This document shows positions 48,637 through 61,321 of a stretch of DNA of 64,000 bases, in pieces; position 1 is the first letter of the stretch; every line of letters begins with the position of its first letter. A program made the position numbers and the translations under genes. The stretch comes from Monosporascus cannonballus (taxonomy: Eukaryota; Ascomycota; Sordariomycetes; Xylariales), in contig QJNS01000001.1 of NCBI GenBank assembly GCA_004154925.1, positions 434,001 through 498,000 of the forward strand, read 5' to 3'. Below the pieces are notes generated by a model, which was not told where the DNA came from, ran no database searches, and was given only the letters and a program-made list of their open reading frames with translations.

Positions 48637-51158
48637 ATGTCGCGCGTCTCGTTGCTCTTCCTGCTACCGGCGGTTGGCGGCGGCGAAGATCGATCGCTGA
48701 GAAGCTTTGAGTATATCTCTTCTGACCTTGGATTAGCAAAGTGGTAGGCATGCGATAGTCTCGAAATGCAACGTCGTCCGCTCCAGCCTCCTGGGGATAG
48801 TGAGCAACATAACACTACCCTCCATGTCGGCAACGGCGACCTCGCCTTCAATGTCGACAACTTGGGCATGCAAACCATCATACCGTTCAACACTCTCTCA
48901 AGCTGGGGCTGGCATAACGACTCGCTGCCAGAAAACAGGTGTGCGCCATATTCACAAATGAATATCCGTAGCGCATAACTGGCCATATGACTTTATAGGG
49001 AGAAGCCCAGCGACTATCAGGGTGTGCAGGTGGAGACGCACAGCCGGAACACTACTTAGGATCTCGAAGACCCGGAATTGCCTGAGATATTGAAGTGGCT
49101 GAGCGCGAACCATAACAGCATTACCTAGGCGGCATCGGGCGCAGACACAAGGGCGAAACCCTTGCTAGGTTCCTAATAGCGGAACCGCGGCAGGAACTAG
49201 ATATCTGGAACGGGGTGATAACTTCGACTTTCAAGGTCGACGGAGGAGATGTCAATTTGCTCACGTAGGGGGCTTTCGATTCCGACGCCGTCACATTCGA
49301 TATCGAGTCCTCGCTCGCTTCTTCGGTGGACCTAGAAGTCGAACTCGATTTCTCGTACCCGCCCAAGTACAACGTTACCATGTCTTCCGACTTTGAGATC
49401 TTCATTGGGACGTACGAGTTCCCACTGAGCCATAATCCCACCCTCGTGATCGAGCCCGAAGAGCTTCGGCGCGGGACGGCCCGCATATACCACGGATTGA
49501 CGAGACGACCATACTTCGTCAACCTCCGATCTCCGTGTGCCTCGCCCCTATCACTCAAGCGGAACGAACCCCAAGGCTCGAGCAAAGTGAAGGCGCATCG
49601 TTACACTCTTTCCACGCCCGAAGCTCGCCAGTATGGTCGACGGGCGAAGATATCTTTCACTGCCCACATCTCGCTTGACCAGGAAATTCCTGCTCTGCCG
49701 TCGACCATTCGCAAGCGTAACAGCGCTGGTTGGAACCAGTACTAGAACGAGGGCAGTTTCGTCGAGCCGACAGAATCGTCGAACCCCTCCGCAGTCGAAC
49801 TCCAGCGACGCATCATTCTGACACAATACCACATACGCGTCAAAAGTGCCGCTACCGGACAGTCGCCTCAAGAGAGCCGGTCTCGTCTACAACGGGTGGT
49901 GGCGGAAGTTCCACCTAGAGATGGCCATCTGACACTGCGCGCACTGGTCGACTTGGGGCCGCCGGCAGTTCTCCGACAATGTGTTTCCCATGGTCTATAA
50001 GACGCTGGTCCCCGACCACCGTGGCAAGGACGCAGAACATTGGCTGGGAAGGCGCGAGGTGCGTATAATACTTCCCAATCAGTGACACTTTTCTAGCCTG
50101 CTCCTTCTCCTGAATGTCTTTCAGATGGCCGAAGATGACAGAACTCGGCGCGGGCGGCATCTCGCTGGGCGAGACGCGCGCTTTCTCGATGTGGCAGCAG
50201 CCCCACCTACTCTACCTGGCCAAGCTGGCATACCAGGCGTCGCCGACGCGGGAGACGCTGGAGTGATGGGACCGCGTGCTGACGGCAACGGCGGACTACA
50301 TGGCGTCGTTCCCCTGGTGGGACGACTCAAGAGGCCACTACGACCTCGGCCCGCCGACCAAGGGTGTGACGGACAACTCGGACCCGCTGCACACCAAGAG
50401 CCTGGCGTATGAGATCGCGTACTGGCGGTGGGGGCTCGACACCGACACCGAGCTCAAGCGGCTGCTGGGCCAACCAACCCCGAGAAGTGGACCACGGTCG
50501 CGGAGAACCTGCCCCCCCTCCCCCGCCGCAGGTGACGGCATGTACATGCCTTGGGAGGGCCTAAATAGCTCCGGGTGGGGAGGACAAGAAGCTCAGCAAG
50601 GACCCCCGGAGTGTGACCATGTTCCAGGGTATCTTGCCCGATATGCAAGCGGTAAGCAGCCTTCTTACTACTCTCAGATTCCCAGATATTCACTTTCCCC
50701 TTCCATTCTAGGGAAGTGATTTCGTGGATCCGAGATGTACTGTTACCCCGGTGCTGCAGGTTGATCCGGAGGTTGGCTTGAAGACACCCGACAGATGTGG
50801 GAGGCGTACAGGGCGACCAGCCGTAGCTATCAACGCCGCGCGGGTCGGTCACCCTGAGCGCACCATCTACCACCTGATAAATTAAGAGTACCGGACGATC
50901 GACAATGCCGGCTACGCTTAGCAGTTTGGCCCCAGTAAGTCCTCGGTCGCCCTTCTACTCCGCCGTTTTGGATATTTTCCTGACCGACTGATTCCGCAGG
51001 TCCTTCACCGCCGCTGTACTTCCACGGCGCGGCTAGCTCCCTCTACGCCATTGGCTACAGGGTTACCGGGTGGGGACGGTGCCGAGGGCCACGCTCCGGA
51101 GTTCCCTAGGGATGGGTCTTGGGTGGTTAAATATGAAGGTCTGCTCGAGGCTTTGTGA
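48637..51158 (+). pseudogene. six-hairpin glycosidase-like gene, decayed
   Basis: The ATG at 48637 opens a hydrophobic leader, MSRVSLLFLLPAVGGG, suggesting an originally secreted or lysosome-like enzyme. In changing frames the plus strand reads LHVGNGDLAFNVDNLGMQTI (near 48825), VDLEVELDFSYPPKYNV (49327), SFDVGF-free linker DNA, then HLLYLAKLAYQASPTRETLE (50206), RVLTATADYMASFPWWDD (50270), HYDLGPPTKGV and YEIAYWRWGLD (50415). Near 50830-51060 come AVAINAARVG, DNAGYA and LYFHGAASSLYAIGY. These match a fungal six-hairpin (alpha/alpha toroid) glycosidase family. Three intron-like gaps with GT..AG ends lie near 50060-50125, 50650-50712 and 50935-51000. Multiple stops and frame changes show it is inactive. 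Confidence 0.75.
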
Positions 51159-51417
51159 TGTGTGTGCCATCAAAATATCGTCTACATAGCGTACTACAAA
51201 TTTCAATCGTATTGTATTTTGCTTCGGCGTTGCGGGGGCTCTTTGCATCAGTATGCGAAATCGGGTACAAGAAATCTGTTTATGAGGATTTAGCAATATA
51301 TGCGTGCTGTCCCATATTGCTTTTGGATCGAGTCCAACACGAGGGGGAATTTTTGACGGCTCAATAACCGACTCCCGTGGCTGTTTTGATAGTTTGAGCG
51401 TGGGAGGTGTTTCTCTT

Positions 51418-51853
51418 CTATCTTCCACGTGCGAACTTCTCGTGCCACTTTCCCCTCGCCACCGGCGCAACTGCCGCGCTGGTTTCGGGCACGAGTTCAA
51501 TTGTGTCGTGTATAGTGGCAATTGCCTCGAGCCCAGCCTCCGGTATCTCTGTGGATGAGGTTGGGGTTTTAGAAGGTTGAAGTAGCATTAGGGCGTTAGA
51601 TGTGTTCTTCTGGCGGAGACCCCATGATTGAGAGCCGCTCTTGAGAAGGGCCGAGTTCGTCGACGCCTCGAGGGTCAACCTGCAAATATTAATTCAGGGC
51701 CCGTGAGATAGCAAGCCGAGCGGATGAGACCTACACAGGAGGATTGTCCGATTCTAAGAGCGCAAGCAATTCTGATGGCAGCTCTAATAACTTGTAACCT
51801 TTTCCGTCTGGTGCGTGTAGCAAGGGGATACCCGCATCACTCTGGATAGACAT
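51418..51853 (-). pseudogene. DCC1-like (Ctf18-RFC cohesion factor) 5' fragment
   Basis: On the minus strand, from the ATG at 51853, the frame reads YKLLELPSELLALLESDNPP. An intron of 55 bp (51734-51680) then joins through PPVLTLEAS to SWGLRQKNTSNALMLLQPS, ending KWHEKFARGR and a stop at 51418. A LLELP..L..LL motif followed by LRQ..TSN is characteristic of DCC1, a subunit of the Ctf18 clamp-loader variant needed for sister-chromatid cohesion. Only about 125 residues are present of an expected 350-400. Further left the DNA is the end of the glycosidase pseudogene, so the 3' part is missing. It could be a truncated relic, or the remainder could be spliced in a way I do not see. The frame is open further upstream of 51853 (to 52066). 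Confidence 0.55.
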
Positions 51854-52705
51854 GCTTGTGCTGTTCTGATCCAGGCGAGAGAATTGCGTGCGTTGGCTGG
51901 AGGAATTTAAATAGAGAACTTCGAAAGATATACCAACGTTATGTAATGCTGATTCGTTAAATGCATGCATGTAATGATAGACTGCGACTCCGGCGATATC
52001 CACCCTTGGGTGTAACCCGTTCGGTGGCTTTAGAATTATCGGGGCCCGGAATTCTGACCGACGCATAACATATTATTGTGGGGCTGCGCGAGGTGAAGGC
52101 GCAAGTCAAGGTGGGTGTCCCACTTGGCCCACCATTTTTGTTACCCGACCTTCTTGAATATATCGGTCAGCAAAGATTCCCTGAGTCAACCACCGCATCG
52201 ACGTCAGTTTTGGAATTATTAGGCTTCGTTTTCTTTTTCGATATTCGCTTGTTTTGTTGTTGTCTTCTTTGAAGCCTTGATTGCAGTGTTACTGACAAAT
52301 TTTTTTTTTCAGCTTGCTTCGAATAGGCTATTGATTTCCGTTTTGCGTGGGGGGCCCCCCCCGCCCCCCCCCCCCCCCCCCAACCACGGACTGTTGGTGG
52401 TGGCAGGATTCCCGGTTTCACCAAGAAAGTAAACAATCACCGCATCGCGCAGGTTTCTCCCCTCGCCTTGGACGCGCTTGTTTACCTGCTAGTCCACGCA
52501 GGGAGGGAAAATCAAGTTTCTGAACTGCAGATTTATACCGACTTATGGGCATTCGATGCGAAGTTTCTATTTGAGCCGCTTTTGTTAATATCGATCGCCC
52601 CTCGACGTTACGTGGTTACGACTCCCCCAATCCCGCTCGTTTCCATCCGAACGAACAGTCTCCCCAAGTCCAAGTACACCATGAGAACGGCCCGCTGAAG
52701 CGGCC
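51854..52705. other. intergenic stretch with a long C-tract
   Basis: Divergent spacer between the DCC1-like fragment (minus) and the BUD3-like gene (plus). It contains an almost pure C-run at 52354-52381, broken by one G, and a T-run at 52299-52308. Nothing else is recognisable. Confidence 0.6.
52354..52381. repeat. poly-C tract
   Basis: About 27 C with a single interrupting G, preceded by GGGGGG. The exact length is doubtful because homopolymers are error-prone in sequencing. Confidence 0.8.
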
Positions 52706-55700
52706 ATGGTTCGCGTTACCGAGGAGCTGGCCCTGTCGCCAGACCATGTCACTCTTTATCAAACCACCGATCCTCTTCTTGGGCATCTGCCGGTGCTGAT
52801 CTTCCATGGCCCCTCCACTACTGCCAATTATACCTTCAACAGCTCCCGAGTACAGGTGCATGTATACAGCCCTGGCGGTTTCCGGTCCTTTCCACGCCTC
52901 ACGATATCGCCCAATTCCCCCTTTTACAATGTCGTCAGCCACTTGCCGCGCGAGTTCCAAGGCGACGAGATCTATCGGGCGCTTGCTTTCGGATTGTTCA
53001 AGTACTTCTCTGAACTATCCGACGCTGCTAAGATCTTTATAAAACAACAGTATCCTACCACGCGTAGCCGGCGAGGCCCAGGCTCTTGGCCCAAGCTCTT
53101 TAGCGAACAGCATGCTGCCGATGTCGCCAAGTCCATGGTCAGGGCAGAGAATACACCCGAGATGCTTGAAAAGATCCTTGCTGCTTTACAGACCCATCAT
53201 ATCAGCAATGTTGACATCGATCTGGTTCTGCCTCCCGGTTCTATCGTTCCGTTGCAGCCCACCGATCTGGAGGACCTACCAGAAGATGAAGACGATATCA
53301 TGGACCCAACGTTGCGCCAATACGGCATGTACACCCCGCTCGTCAAGTTGTTCGGCGAGCCCATATTTCTCCCGACCTCCAAGTTAAAACGTGCTCCCTC
53401 GAAGCCTAGCACTCTAAATAGGACCAAGTCGTTCTCCAAAGGGCAGAAAATCGAGTTGCGGCACAAGATGGCAGAACTGGTTGATACGGAGGAACGCTAC
53501 GTGCTGAAACTGAGCGAGTTGGTGAAGCACGTCGCTCCTGAATACAGGGAAAAGGCCAAGGAACGGGAAGCCGGTAGCGTCAGCCCATCGGAAGAGGACG
53601 TCGACAAACTGTTTCCCCGCGCTTCTGAGCAAATACTCGAGATAAACTCGGCGTTCGTCGAGGATCTTCGGAAGGTAATGGACGACACCGAGGAAGCTGC
53701 CCTGCGAGATATGGACGCGGATACGGCTTCATCGAGAATAGGGGTATCGATGAGTTCGATGGGCAGGACTAAAGATGCAAGCGGAGCAGTAGCAATGGCG
53801 AAAGTCATGCTCGACTGGTTCCCTAGGTTTACCGACTGCTATCAAGACTATATTCGCGCCAGCCAGAACTTCCCGCAGTTAATTACCTCGTTCATAGATC
53901 GACAGTCTAGCTTTTCGCACCGCGTCGCCGCCACGGGAGAACAACACCTTCGCTCGATTGTGATCGAGCCTGTGCAGAGGTTGCCAAGATACAGCTTAAT
54001 TATCGACCAAATTGTCGGCTGCCTACCCATTACTCATCCAGCACTCCAGCCCATGCTCAAGGCTCGGGATATCATCGCCAACATATGCTCCATGGATGAT
54101 CCTCTGTCGGATAAGCCCCACGTCAGCTCGCGCTTACGAAACATGATAGAGAATTGGCCCGCCGATCTCCAACCACACGGTCGGTTGACAGTCGCTGCGG
54201 ATTTCTGGGAAGTCCCAGCTCCTTACCATCTCGGCGGAACAGCGGACGCAGATTTGGATGATAACGCTGGGGTTTTCCTGTTGTTTTCCGATTGCATCGT
54301 CATCGTCAAGAAGGTATATGGTACCAACATTACGTCGCGTGACCTATTACGTGAAATCGATAAACCGTCGCCTGCAGGCTTATTGGCTTCCATGACAAAT
54401 GCAGCAGGGGGTCCAGGCTCCTACGAGCTAGCCTTCGCGGGTTGGCACGAGCTTGCCCATGTCCGGTTCACGGAGTCGTCCGACGGCCGTGCCATTTGGA
54501 TGACTTCGTCCAAGGAAATGAGAGGCGCTCATGCAGGACATTATGTTACGAGTACCGCGAAAACGTTACGCTACTTCATACTACAGGAATCGTATGAGGG
54601 GAAGGCTGCGAAATGGAGTGAGGACGTGGTCAAGGCAAGAGTCGAAGGCAGATTCTCCGAGCGGGAACGCGAGGACCCTTCCTGGACGCTGCGCTCAGTA
54701 CGGATGCCCGATACCGGACTAGGTCTATACGCGGCCGTGTTCCAGGAGGGTGTTGATCAGCTTATGGAAGGACGCAGGGAGCCCGCGCCTATCCGTATCG
54801 TGGTCGACCATGAGAGAGGCACCAAGGGATCTCCAGTGGGTCATTACGGTATTGAGATCTGCTCCGATGTGCAAACTCTAGACATGAGAAAAGTCGTTGT
54901 CATCACTATAGGGTTATCTGGGAAAAAGTCGACTGATGAGATCGCCTTGGAGGATTTCCTACCGACCCTTGCTAGGAGGAGTAGGTGTCACTATAATTCC
55001 GTACCCCCGCGAGCCAGCTAACATGCTCAATAGTCATTCAGCTACTTAGTACCCAGTTCGACATCTCGAACCCAGCTGTCACCGCGGCATTAGCGTCGTT
55101 CAACACCAAAATCCTTCGAGGACTTAGCGTCTCTAACAGGGTGGAAAAGTCCAGGTCGTTCCTAGCGAGCTCGCCTGTCAAGTACCTCTCCAGCTTCCTT
55201 GGTAAAGGTGAAGGTGGCGGCGGCGCTTTAGACCTTTCCAACCCGCCGAAACATCACCGGAGCCAATCGGGAGACCCGGCCGCTCTCTTACCCGCACCCC
55301 AGCTCAGCCCACAGCTTAGCCGAAATAACAGCGTGAGGGATAGGGATGCAAGCTCAATATGTAGTTCAACGAGAAGCAGAGAGGGAATTCGGATGGGAAA
55401 CGACGATGAGCTCCCAGAAAACCCACTGGTTCGACTCGAACAGACCTTTACGGGCTATGTGGCTAGTCTCCAAGCACGCAAAGGGAATTTTGTTGGTCGG
55501 ACCCTACTCAACAGATCTGCGGTCGATGAGCTTTCGGTCAATGACCTCTACAACAAGCTCATCGAAAGTCCCTTCGATATCGAACTTTCCTACGATATGA
55601 CCGCTGATGTGGTCTTCACGGCGTTCGAAAAGTTCATCCGTATCGCCTGGAGAGAACAGATAGGACCCATCATGACAATCAAGGCTCTTGACGCACTTCA

Positions 55701-57384
55701 GGAGAGATTGGCCAAGCGGGTGCCAGGCGACTTCGCAGACTTCGTGAACTTCTTGTTCTCAGATATGGCCCCGCAGAACCGGAGGGCTTTCGCCGCGCTT
55801 GTGAAGTTATTAGCGGACCTACTCGATGGCTGTGGGGACGATGGAGATAGAGGCGCCCTCACGGCTTCATTTGCCGAACTTCTCGTCGACGATGGCTCCG
55901 CTCATAACTACATCAATCTACTGGATAGGCTTGTTGAGGACTGTGATCGCATATTCGACGATAGAGCGAGCGAGTTTAGCGCCAGCCTTGGTCAAGGCAG
56001 CTCCGCCTATGAATCAATGAACTCGACTATCCGCAGTGGGAGATCGCATAATGGATCATTAACGTCTAACACATCTTCTCTGAGGAGAAAACTCGGTTTC
56101 GACAATCTCTTGCGCCACCAACACAGTAAGAGTGACGTCGACTCCCGTCCATCGGTATGGAGAACCTTGAGCAAGCAAGGCAGGCATACTCCCACAAACG
56201 ATCCCCCGGGCACCTTGACGGGGAGGGCGAAGTCGATTGACGCAGGTACTGCCAAATATAGACGCCCTGGTTCCCGAGATAGACCCCCCATTGCCGGTGC
56301 TTTCGACGACCCCGCCTCGCCCTCGCGCCCGCCCAGCTCCTACAGGCTTGAGACTATAGGAGAACCAGAGACTGAGGATGGAAGGCCCGCGACACCGAGG
56401 AGGAAACGTCGCAGCTCACTGTCCGACCTCCACGACCTCCACGACCTCCACGGTTTAATGGGAGCAGCGAGTCTTGAAGACAACGAGGAGCCTCCGCTAG
56501 AGCCACTTTCTCATATGAGGGAAAGGTCGGAAACATTCAACTCGGGGCCTTCAATTCAGTCCCCACCGAAACTTCCGGCCACCCCAACATCGGGGAGCCT
56601 TCGTATGCCGCCACCCCCACGACAAAACACCGACGACCTATTCAAATCGGTGGTATGGGCGAATACACCGCCATTACGTCAAGGGCATGGCAAGACGCTG
56701 TCGTCAACTAATATTCCCACCCTAAAAGCCGCGCGGAGTCTTGACTCTGAAGTACCGAAATCACCTATGCGACCTTCATCGGGCGCCGGTAACAGATTTC
56801 CGCCGAGATCACCCAATCGACTGCGTCTACAGTCTCCGCAGAAGCTTCGTGAGCGCCTCCAGGTCGAAAAGAAGGCCGTTGAGGACGTAGACGCCAGCCT
56901 ACAGTCGGAACTCTCGAAGATCGCCGAGGACATGGCGAGAGTCAACTCGACCCGACCGCGCAGCCCGACGGTCGACATCCGGAAGCTCTCGGCGAGCGTG
57001 GCGGCGCTAGAGGAGCGGGTGCCAGCGCTCGTGGCGCAGCTCACGGAGCGCCAGGAGCAGCTGCGACACGACCTCGAGGGCACGCTCCGGGCGGCCGAAG
57101 CCAAGGTCAAGCACATCGACCAGCTGTACAAAGAGAGCACGGCGGAGAACGAACTCCTGTACGAGCGCTTCAATGGCGAGCTCGGCAAAATCGTTAAGGC
57201 GCTGCGCGGCAAGGGTCACGAGAATAAGGAAGACCTCATGGCCCGTATGCGCGATGCCAGCGAGGAGACGGCGCGCGTGAAGAAGGAGAACGCGCGCCTC
57301 CGGCGCGAGATGGCCAGCCTCAGGGCCCTCATCAAGGGAGCCGCCCCGGGGTCGTCGGGATCAGGAACAGCGGGCGACGCCTAG
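52706..57384 (+). CDS. BUD3-like RhoGEF (DH domain), septation/polarity factor
   Basis: Two exons, 52706-54984 and 55050-57384, with a 65-bp intron (GTGTCA..TTAG), encode about 1537 residues. The N-terminal region has LYQTTDPLLGHLPVLIFHGP and KLFGEPIFLPTSKLKRAPSK, typical of fungal BUD3 proteins. A Dbl-homology domain spans roughly residues 255-470, with VDTEERYVLKLSELV at its start and the core helix EPVQRLPRYSLIIDQI at about 421. A PH-like segment may follow. Exon 2 carries a helical domain around PLVRLEQTFTGYVASL and FLFSDMAPQNRRAFAALVKL, resembling a RhoGAP-type fold. Next come a Ser/Pro-rich disordered part and a C-terminal coiled coil (from about 56840). In Neurospora, BUD-3 activates RHO-4 for septum formation; that role is inferred here. 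The gene looks intact. Confidence 0.85.
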
Positions 57385-58379
57385 AGGGTGGTCGCGAGTG
57401 TCGCTGCTGCCGCCGCTAATGTTACTACTACTACCATTCGGCAGGCTAAACGCTTCAGAGTCGGCGGGATGTTGTTCGTGTTAGGAGGGGCTGGCGTTGC
57501 GGCTGTTTTAGCATCGGGTTATCCGGAAGACCGGGAAGGGGGGGTCTGTCGCCGCATCCGGACTCGGACCCAGGTTTGGTCGCCCGGCGGCGGCATTGTA
57601 TAGAGACCTCGCGAGGGGCTGCCGGCTGGATGCCTTGGTTCGAGGGGTTTAGCGGGCGTTTGTGCTGCTTGTTATTTGTGTAATGGAAGGGTCTTCTGTT
57701 CTTTGCGCCCCGGAACGATGAATAGATAAACACGGACGGACGGACGGACCTACATCTGGCGAGGGCGGGGCGAACTAACTCAGGATGCGTTGTGTATGTA
57801 TGCATGGATGGATGGATGGTTGTATGCTTGTACGTGTGCATGAATGGTCTGTTTGGAATGGAACGGAATGCATCGTTGAATGGATCGATTGGTGTGGAGC
57901 TTACATGCTGCTTTGGTGTCATTTATGGTAATGGTAATGCGTGCAGGTTTTTTTGTGTATTTCTGTTGCCCTATGCGGTACCCAGCTCCTCTTCTCATTA
58001 GGCGTGAGCTGGGCGCCAGCTACTTATCTAATATCCACCCGAGCTCAAACCTCCTGGGGCGATGCTGCTCTCCCTTGGATATTACGAGGCTCTTCGCCTG
58101 TACACTTAAGAGTCTTGGGAGCAGACCCGTGTTGCTGTAGAGTACTCTGAACTCATCGGGGTTGGCCTACCCTCAGAAGTGTTGGACGGGTTAAACTCTG
58201 TATCTAACGGGTTGTCTCAAGTATATACTCGTGTGAGATCCTCGATAATATCGGTAATGCTGTAGTTATAACTATATGTCTTGGCGGCATATTTTCTCCA
58301 ACGCCAGCCCAATATACTTCCAAGATACCTAGCAGCCGCGACGGGCATCGGTGCTAATACACCCTCCCAGCGTATCTTT
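57385..58379. other. 3' region between convergent genes, with simple repeats
   Basis: Contains a short GGAC-type tetranucleotide run near 57733-57750 and an ATGG-type run near 57802-57818. The frames here on both strands are low-complexity (His/Thr/Tyr or Val/Cys/Met-rich) and are most likely products of these repeats. It is the spacer between the 3' ends of the BUD3-like gene and the ABC transporter. Confidence 0.6.
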
Positions 58380-60642
58380 CTACTTAGCCCCAGCCCTCAC
58401 CAACTCCCCAAACCTAGTCCCGTCCTCTCCAGCCAACACCCTCGGGTTCCCAACCTCCACAATCTCTCCCGTGTTCATGACAACGACCCTATCAAAGTCC
58501 ATAATCATGTCCAGCCGATGGCTAACCGCCACAACCGTGTAGTCCCTGAATTCAGCCCTGATAATCTCCTGCATAACACGCTCCGTCTCGTGATCCACAG
58601 TCGAGCTCACCTCATCCAACAACAGTATCCCGCCCTCCGAGCCGCCGGCCCCTATCCCGAGATTCCGCGCTCGGATGCGCCGTCTCAGCAGCGCGCGCCC
58701 AAGCGACATGAGCTGCCGCTGTCCCGCGCTGAGAGTCCCCGCGCTCATGCCGGAGCCCAGGCCGCCCCGCTCCTGGACGAACTGCCACAGGCCCACGACC
58801 GCAAGGACAGCCTGGCACTCCTCGGGCGTCGAGGCGTCGAACGGATCCAGGTTAGCCCGGAAAGTGGACCCGTCGGGCAAGAACACGGCTTCCTGGGGCA
58901 CCGCGATTATGCGCTGGCGCAGCGCGGCCCTGTCTATGCGGTGGAGCGGCGTGTTGTCGATTACCGCGTTCCCCGCGGTCTCTGCGAGGGGATCGAGGAG
59001 CTTGAGGAGCAGGGCGATGACGCTGGACTTGCCGCTGCCGGTACGGCCACAGATGGCGACTTTCTCGCCCGAGTTGATCGTCATGTCGATGTCGCGGAGG
59101 GCTAAATTGGGTGTGTCGTTGCTTTGATCTTCCGCGCTGCTCGGGGCGTTAGCTTTGTCTAGGTGACGCGACGTTGGTGAGGATATTTCTCCTACTCATA
59201 ACTCGCGGATACACCCTTCAACTCTACCACACCGCTCTGCGGCCAGTGTTCAGGAGGAACAATATCCTCTTCATCTCTGTCCTCCGGCTTCACGTTTTCG
59301 TTGAACGTCTTGAGCCTGGCTATCGCTCCAATAGAGGTTTCTAACATGGTGTAGAATATGGCAATGCCTGAGAGGTTCTCTCCGAAATTCATGAGGGTGA
59401 CCAAAGAAGCACCGGTGAAACCAGTGTTGGAGTGAAGCCGAACGGCGAGGGCGGTCAGGACCGCTGCCATCACCATGACTACGAGGTCGTGGACGAGGTT
59501 CAGCCACTGTTGGATCATGACGAGCAGATACGCGGGCCGTTGGCTGGTATTAAGCAGGCGAACATTCTTTTGAACATCATCCGGAAGAAACCCTGCGTAT
59601 CTCCAGTGTCAGCAGCGGCCCCTGAATCATACAGATGAACGTCGCAATGTCTTAGCCCGAGAAGTTTCAAAGCGTCTTGTTAGACATGTTTTTAGTGTTG
59701 GTCGTGATTTCGCATGTTACTCACCGAAGGCTCTCAGCGTCGTAATGTTTTTAAGAGTGTCAAGAAAATGCGTGCTAAGCGAACGCAGATTAGCATAGAG
59801 CACAATAATAGCCCAGTATATGACGGCAGGTGGCGGTAGACTTACTACAAGGGGCTTTTAGTCTCTAGGTCTAGCAACCTTAGCTGCCTCGAAGTCCGCA
59901 GGTAGAACCTTTGTACTATATACAGCAGGACGCCGAGGAACGGGTAGCCTATGGCCATGTACGGAGACGAAGTAAGCATAACAGCCGCTTGTCCGATTGC
60001 AAGAAAAACCTGGGAGTTCAGTGTCAGAATGGACGGTGTTCTTCTGAGAGCTCTCCAATACGAGTAGTCATGTCATTACAAACATCTAATTGGTGTCCAA
60101 TACCACAGACTTACACAAAACAGAGTGTTCAACAGTGCCCTCGGCAGCTCTGTGTCGATAAGGTTTAGATCTTGCGAAAATAGATATGTGACGACACCGG
60201 TATCCATCGCGGTGAAGAAGCGTAGCGGTGCTCGAATCAGTGTTCGTAAGGCACCTCGGTGGAGATTGGCACCCGCTCTTTTCATAGGGACGATAAGGAT
60301 CGCAATACCAAGGAGGACCAGCGATATCAGGCCGCAGATTTGAAGCAAAGCATATATGCCGGCGTAGTAAGCGTAAGTGTGAGCCGGCTGTTCCGAGGAG
60401 ACGTCGTCAGACCAGTATTTGAGCCCTGAAATAAGGGGCGTTAGTTAATAATACTGATGGGGGGTTTTCGATTTCGGGACGGGCTCCGTTTGAGTTAATT
60501 GATGGGCCAAGCCAGTCGGGATTCTGCCATCCGAAGACAAAGCTAACTCACAAATTGTTGGAAAGTTCGTGAAGAAACCCCAAAGAGCAGCGAAGAATAA
60601 ATTACATCCTGCCAGGAGCAACCCCATGCTCTTGAAGTGATA
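58380..60642 (-). pseudogene. ABC-C (MRP-type) transporter, 5'-truncated by a copia insertion
   Basis: Six minus-strand exons fit: 60642-60552, 60425-60115, 60009-59846, 59774-59725, 59592-59196 and 59139-58380. They sum to 591 codons in one frame. They encode the second half of an ABCC exporter. The second membrane domain includes AALWGFFTNFPTIW, then LKYWSDD, SPLYTHFLDTLKNITTLRAF and NTSQRPAYLLVMIQQWLNL. The last nucleotide-binding domain has Walker A GRTGSGKSS, signature LSAGQRQLMSLGRALL, Walker B ILLLDEVSSTVD and the SHRLD His loop. There is no stop or frameshift inside this part. It ends abruptly at 60642 where a copia LTR begins, so the first membrane domain and first ATPase are absent. 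The last splice site (59196/59139) is the least certain. Confidence 0.85.
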
Positions 60643-60829
60643 TGCCGTGGAATAGGGGTATCTATGTTAATCATCAAGCTCCCAGCACCCCGGAAGAACC
60701 TTATTCCGGCGCGCCCACAATATATAGAGAGCTTCTTAGCCACCGCTTCCTAAACCTCAATTTTAACCAGACAATTATTACTTCTCATATATTATATTAC
60801 CTTATTTACTGATTAATTTAACTGTTATA
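60643..60829 (+). repeat. copia 5' LTR (second element)
   Basis: 187 bp, starting TGCCGTGGAA and ending CTGTTATA (RIPed from ..TGTGACA). The first 130 bases are nearly unmutated and the last 50 strongly RIPed. It directly abuts the ABC transporter coding sequence. Confidence 0.9.
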
Positions 60830-61321
60830 ATTATAAATTCGGTATTTTAATTATATAAAATAATCAAGAATAAATTAAATACGATTTTTTATCAATTTCT
60901 AATTTTATTTTTATTAACGTATTAAATAATTCCCTATTTAAAAATAATTTTTTTAAAAAATCGTTTCAAATATTTTAATTTATATTTCGTTTTACGTTAT
61001 AATATTTTTATATGTAACGTTTAATACCTTATTAAATTAAATATTTTCGACGTTTATGTTTTTAAAAATATTTAATTAATTTTATCGTTTTAATAACATA
61101 TTATTAATATTAATGCTTAAATTAAGGTTAATTAATAAGCAGATTTCTTTAAATAAAAAGGTTTTAAGTAAAATAATATTATTTTATAAGTTCTCAAAAA
61201 TTAAAAAATAAATAATTTTTTAAAAAAATTACGAAATAAATTTTAAACATTTTATTAAAAATTATTAAAAATAAATTACAAAAAGTTTTAAAATTGAAAT
61301 AAAATATATTAATATTTATAT

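Noticed and set aside
51063..51521. Minus-strand frame containing RYVDDILMA, like a reverse-transcriptase catalytic box
   Set aside because: Only about ten residues match and no other reverse-transcriptase motif lies on either side. The sequence overlaps, on the other strand, the conserved C-terminus of the glycosidase relic. Most likely coincidence.
57455..57922. 155-codon minus-strand frame rich in His, Thr and Tyr
   Set aside because: Generated by short simple repeats in the 3' spacer of the BUD3-like gene.
4346..60642. Possible secondary-metabolite cluster (FAD monooxygenase plus ABC transporter)
   Set aside because: The two are more than 30 kb apart, both are disrupted, an assembly gap lies between them, and there is no synthase or synthetase core gene.
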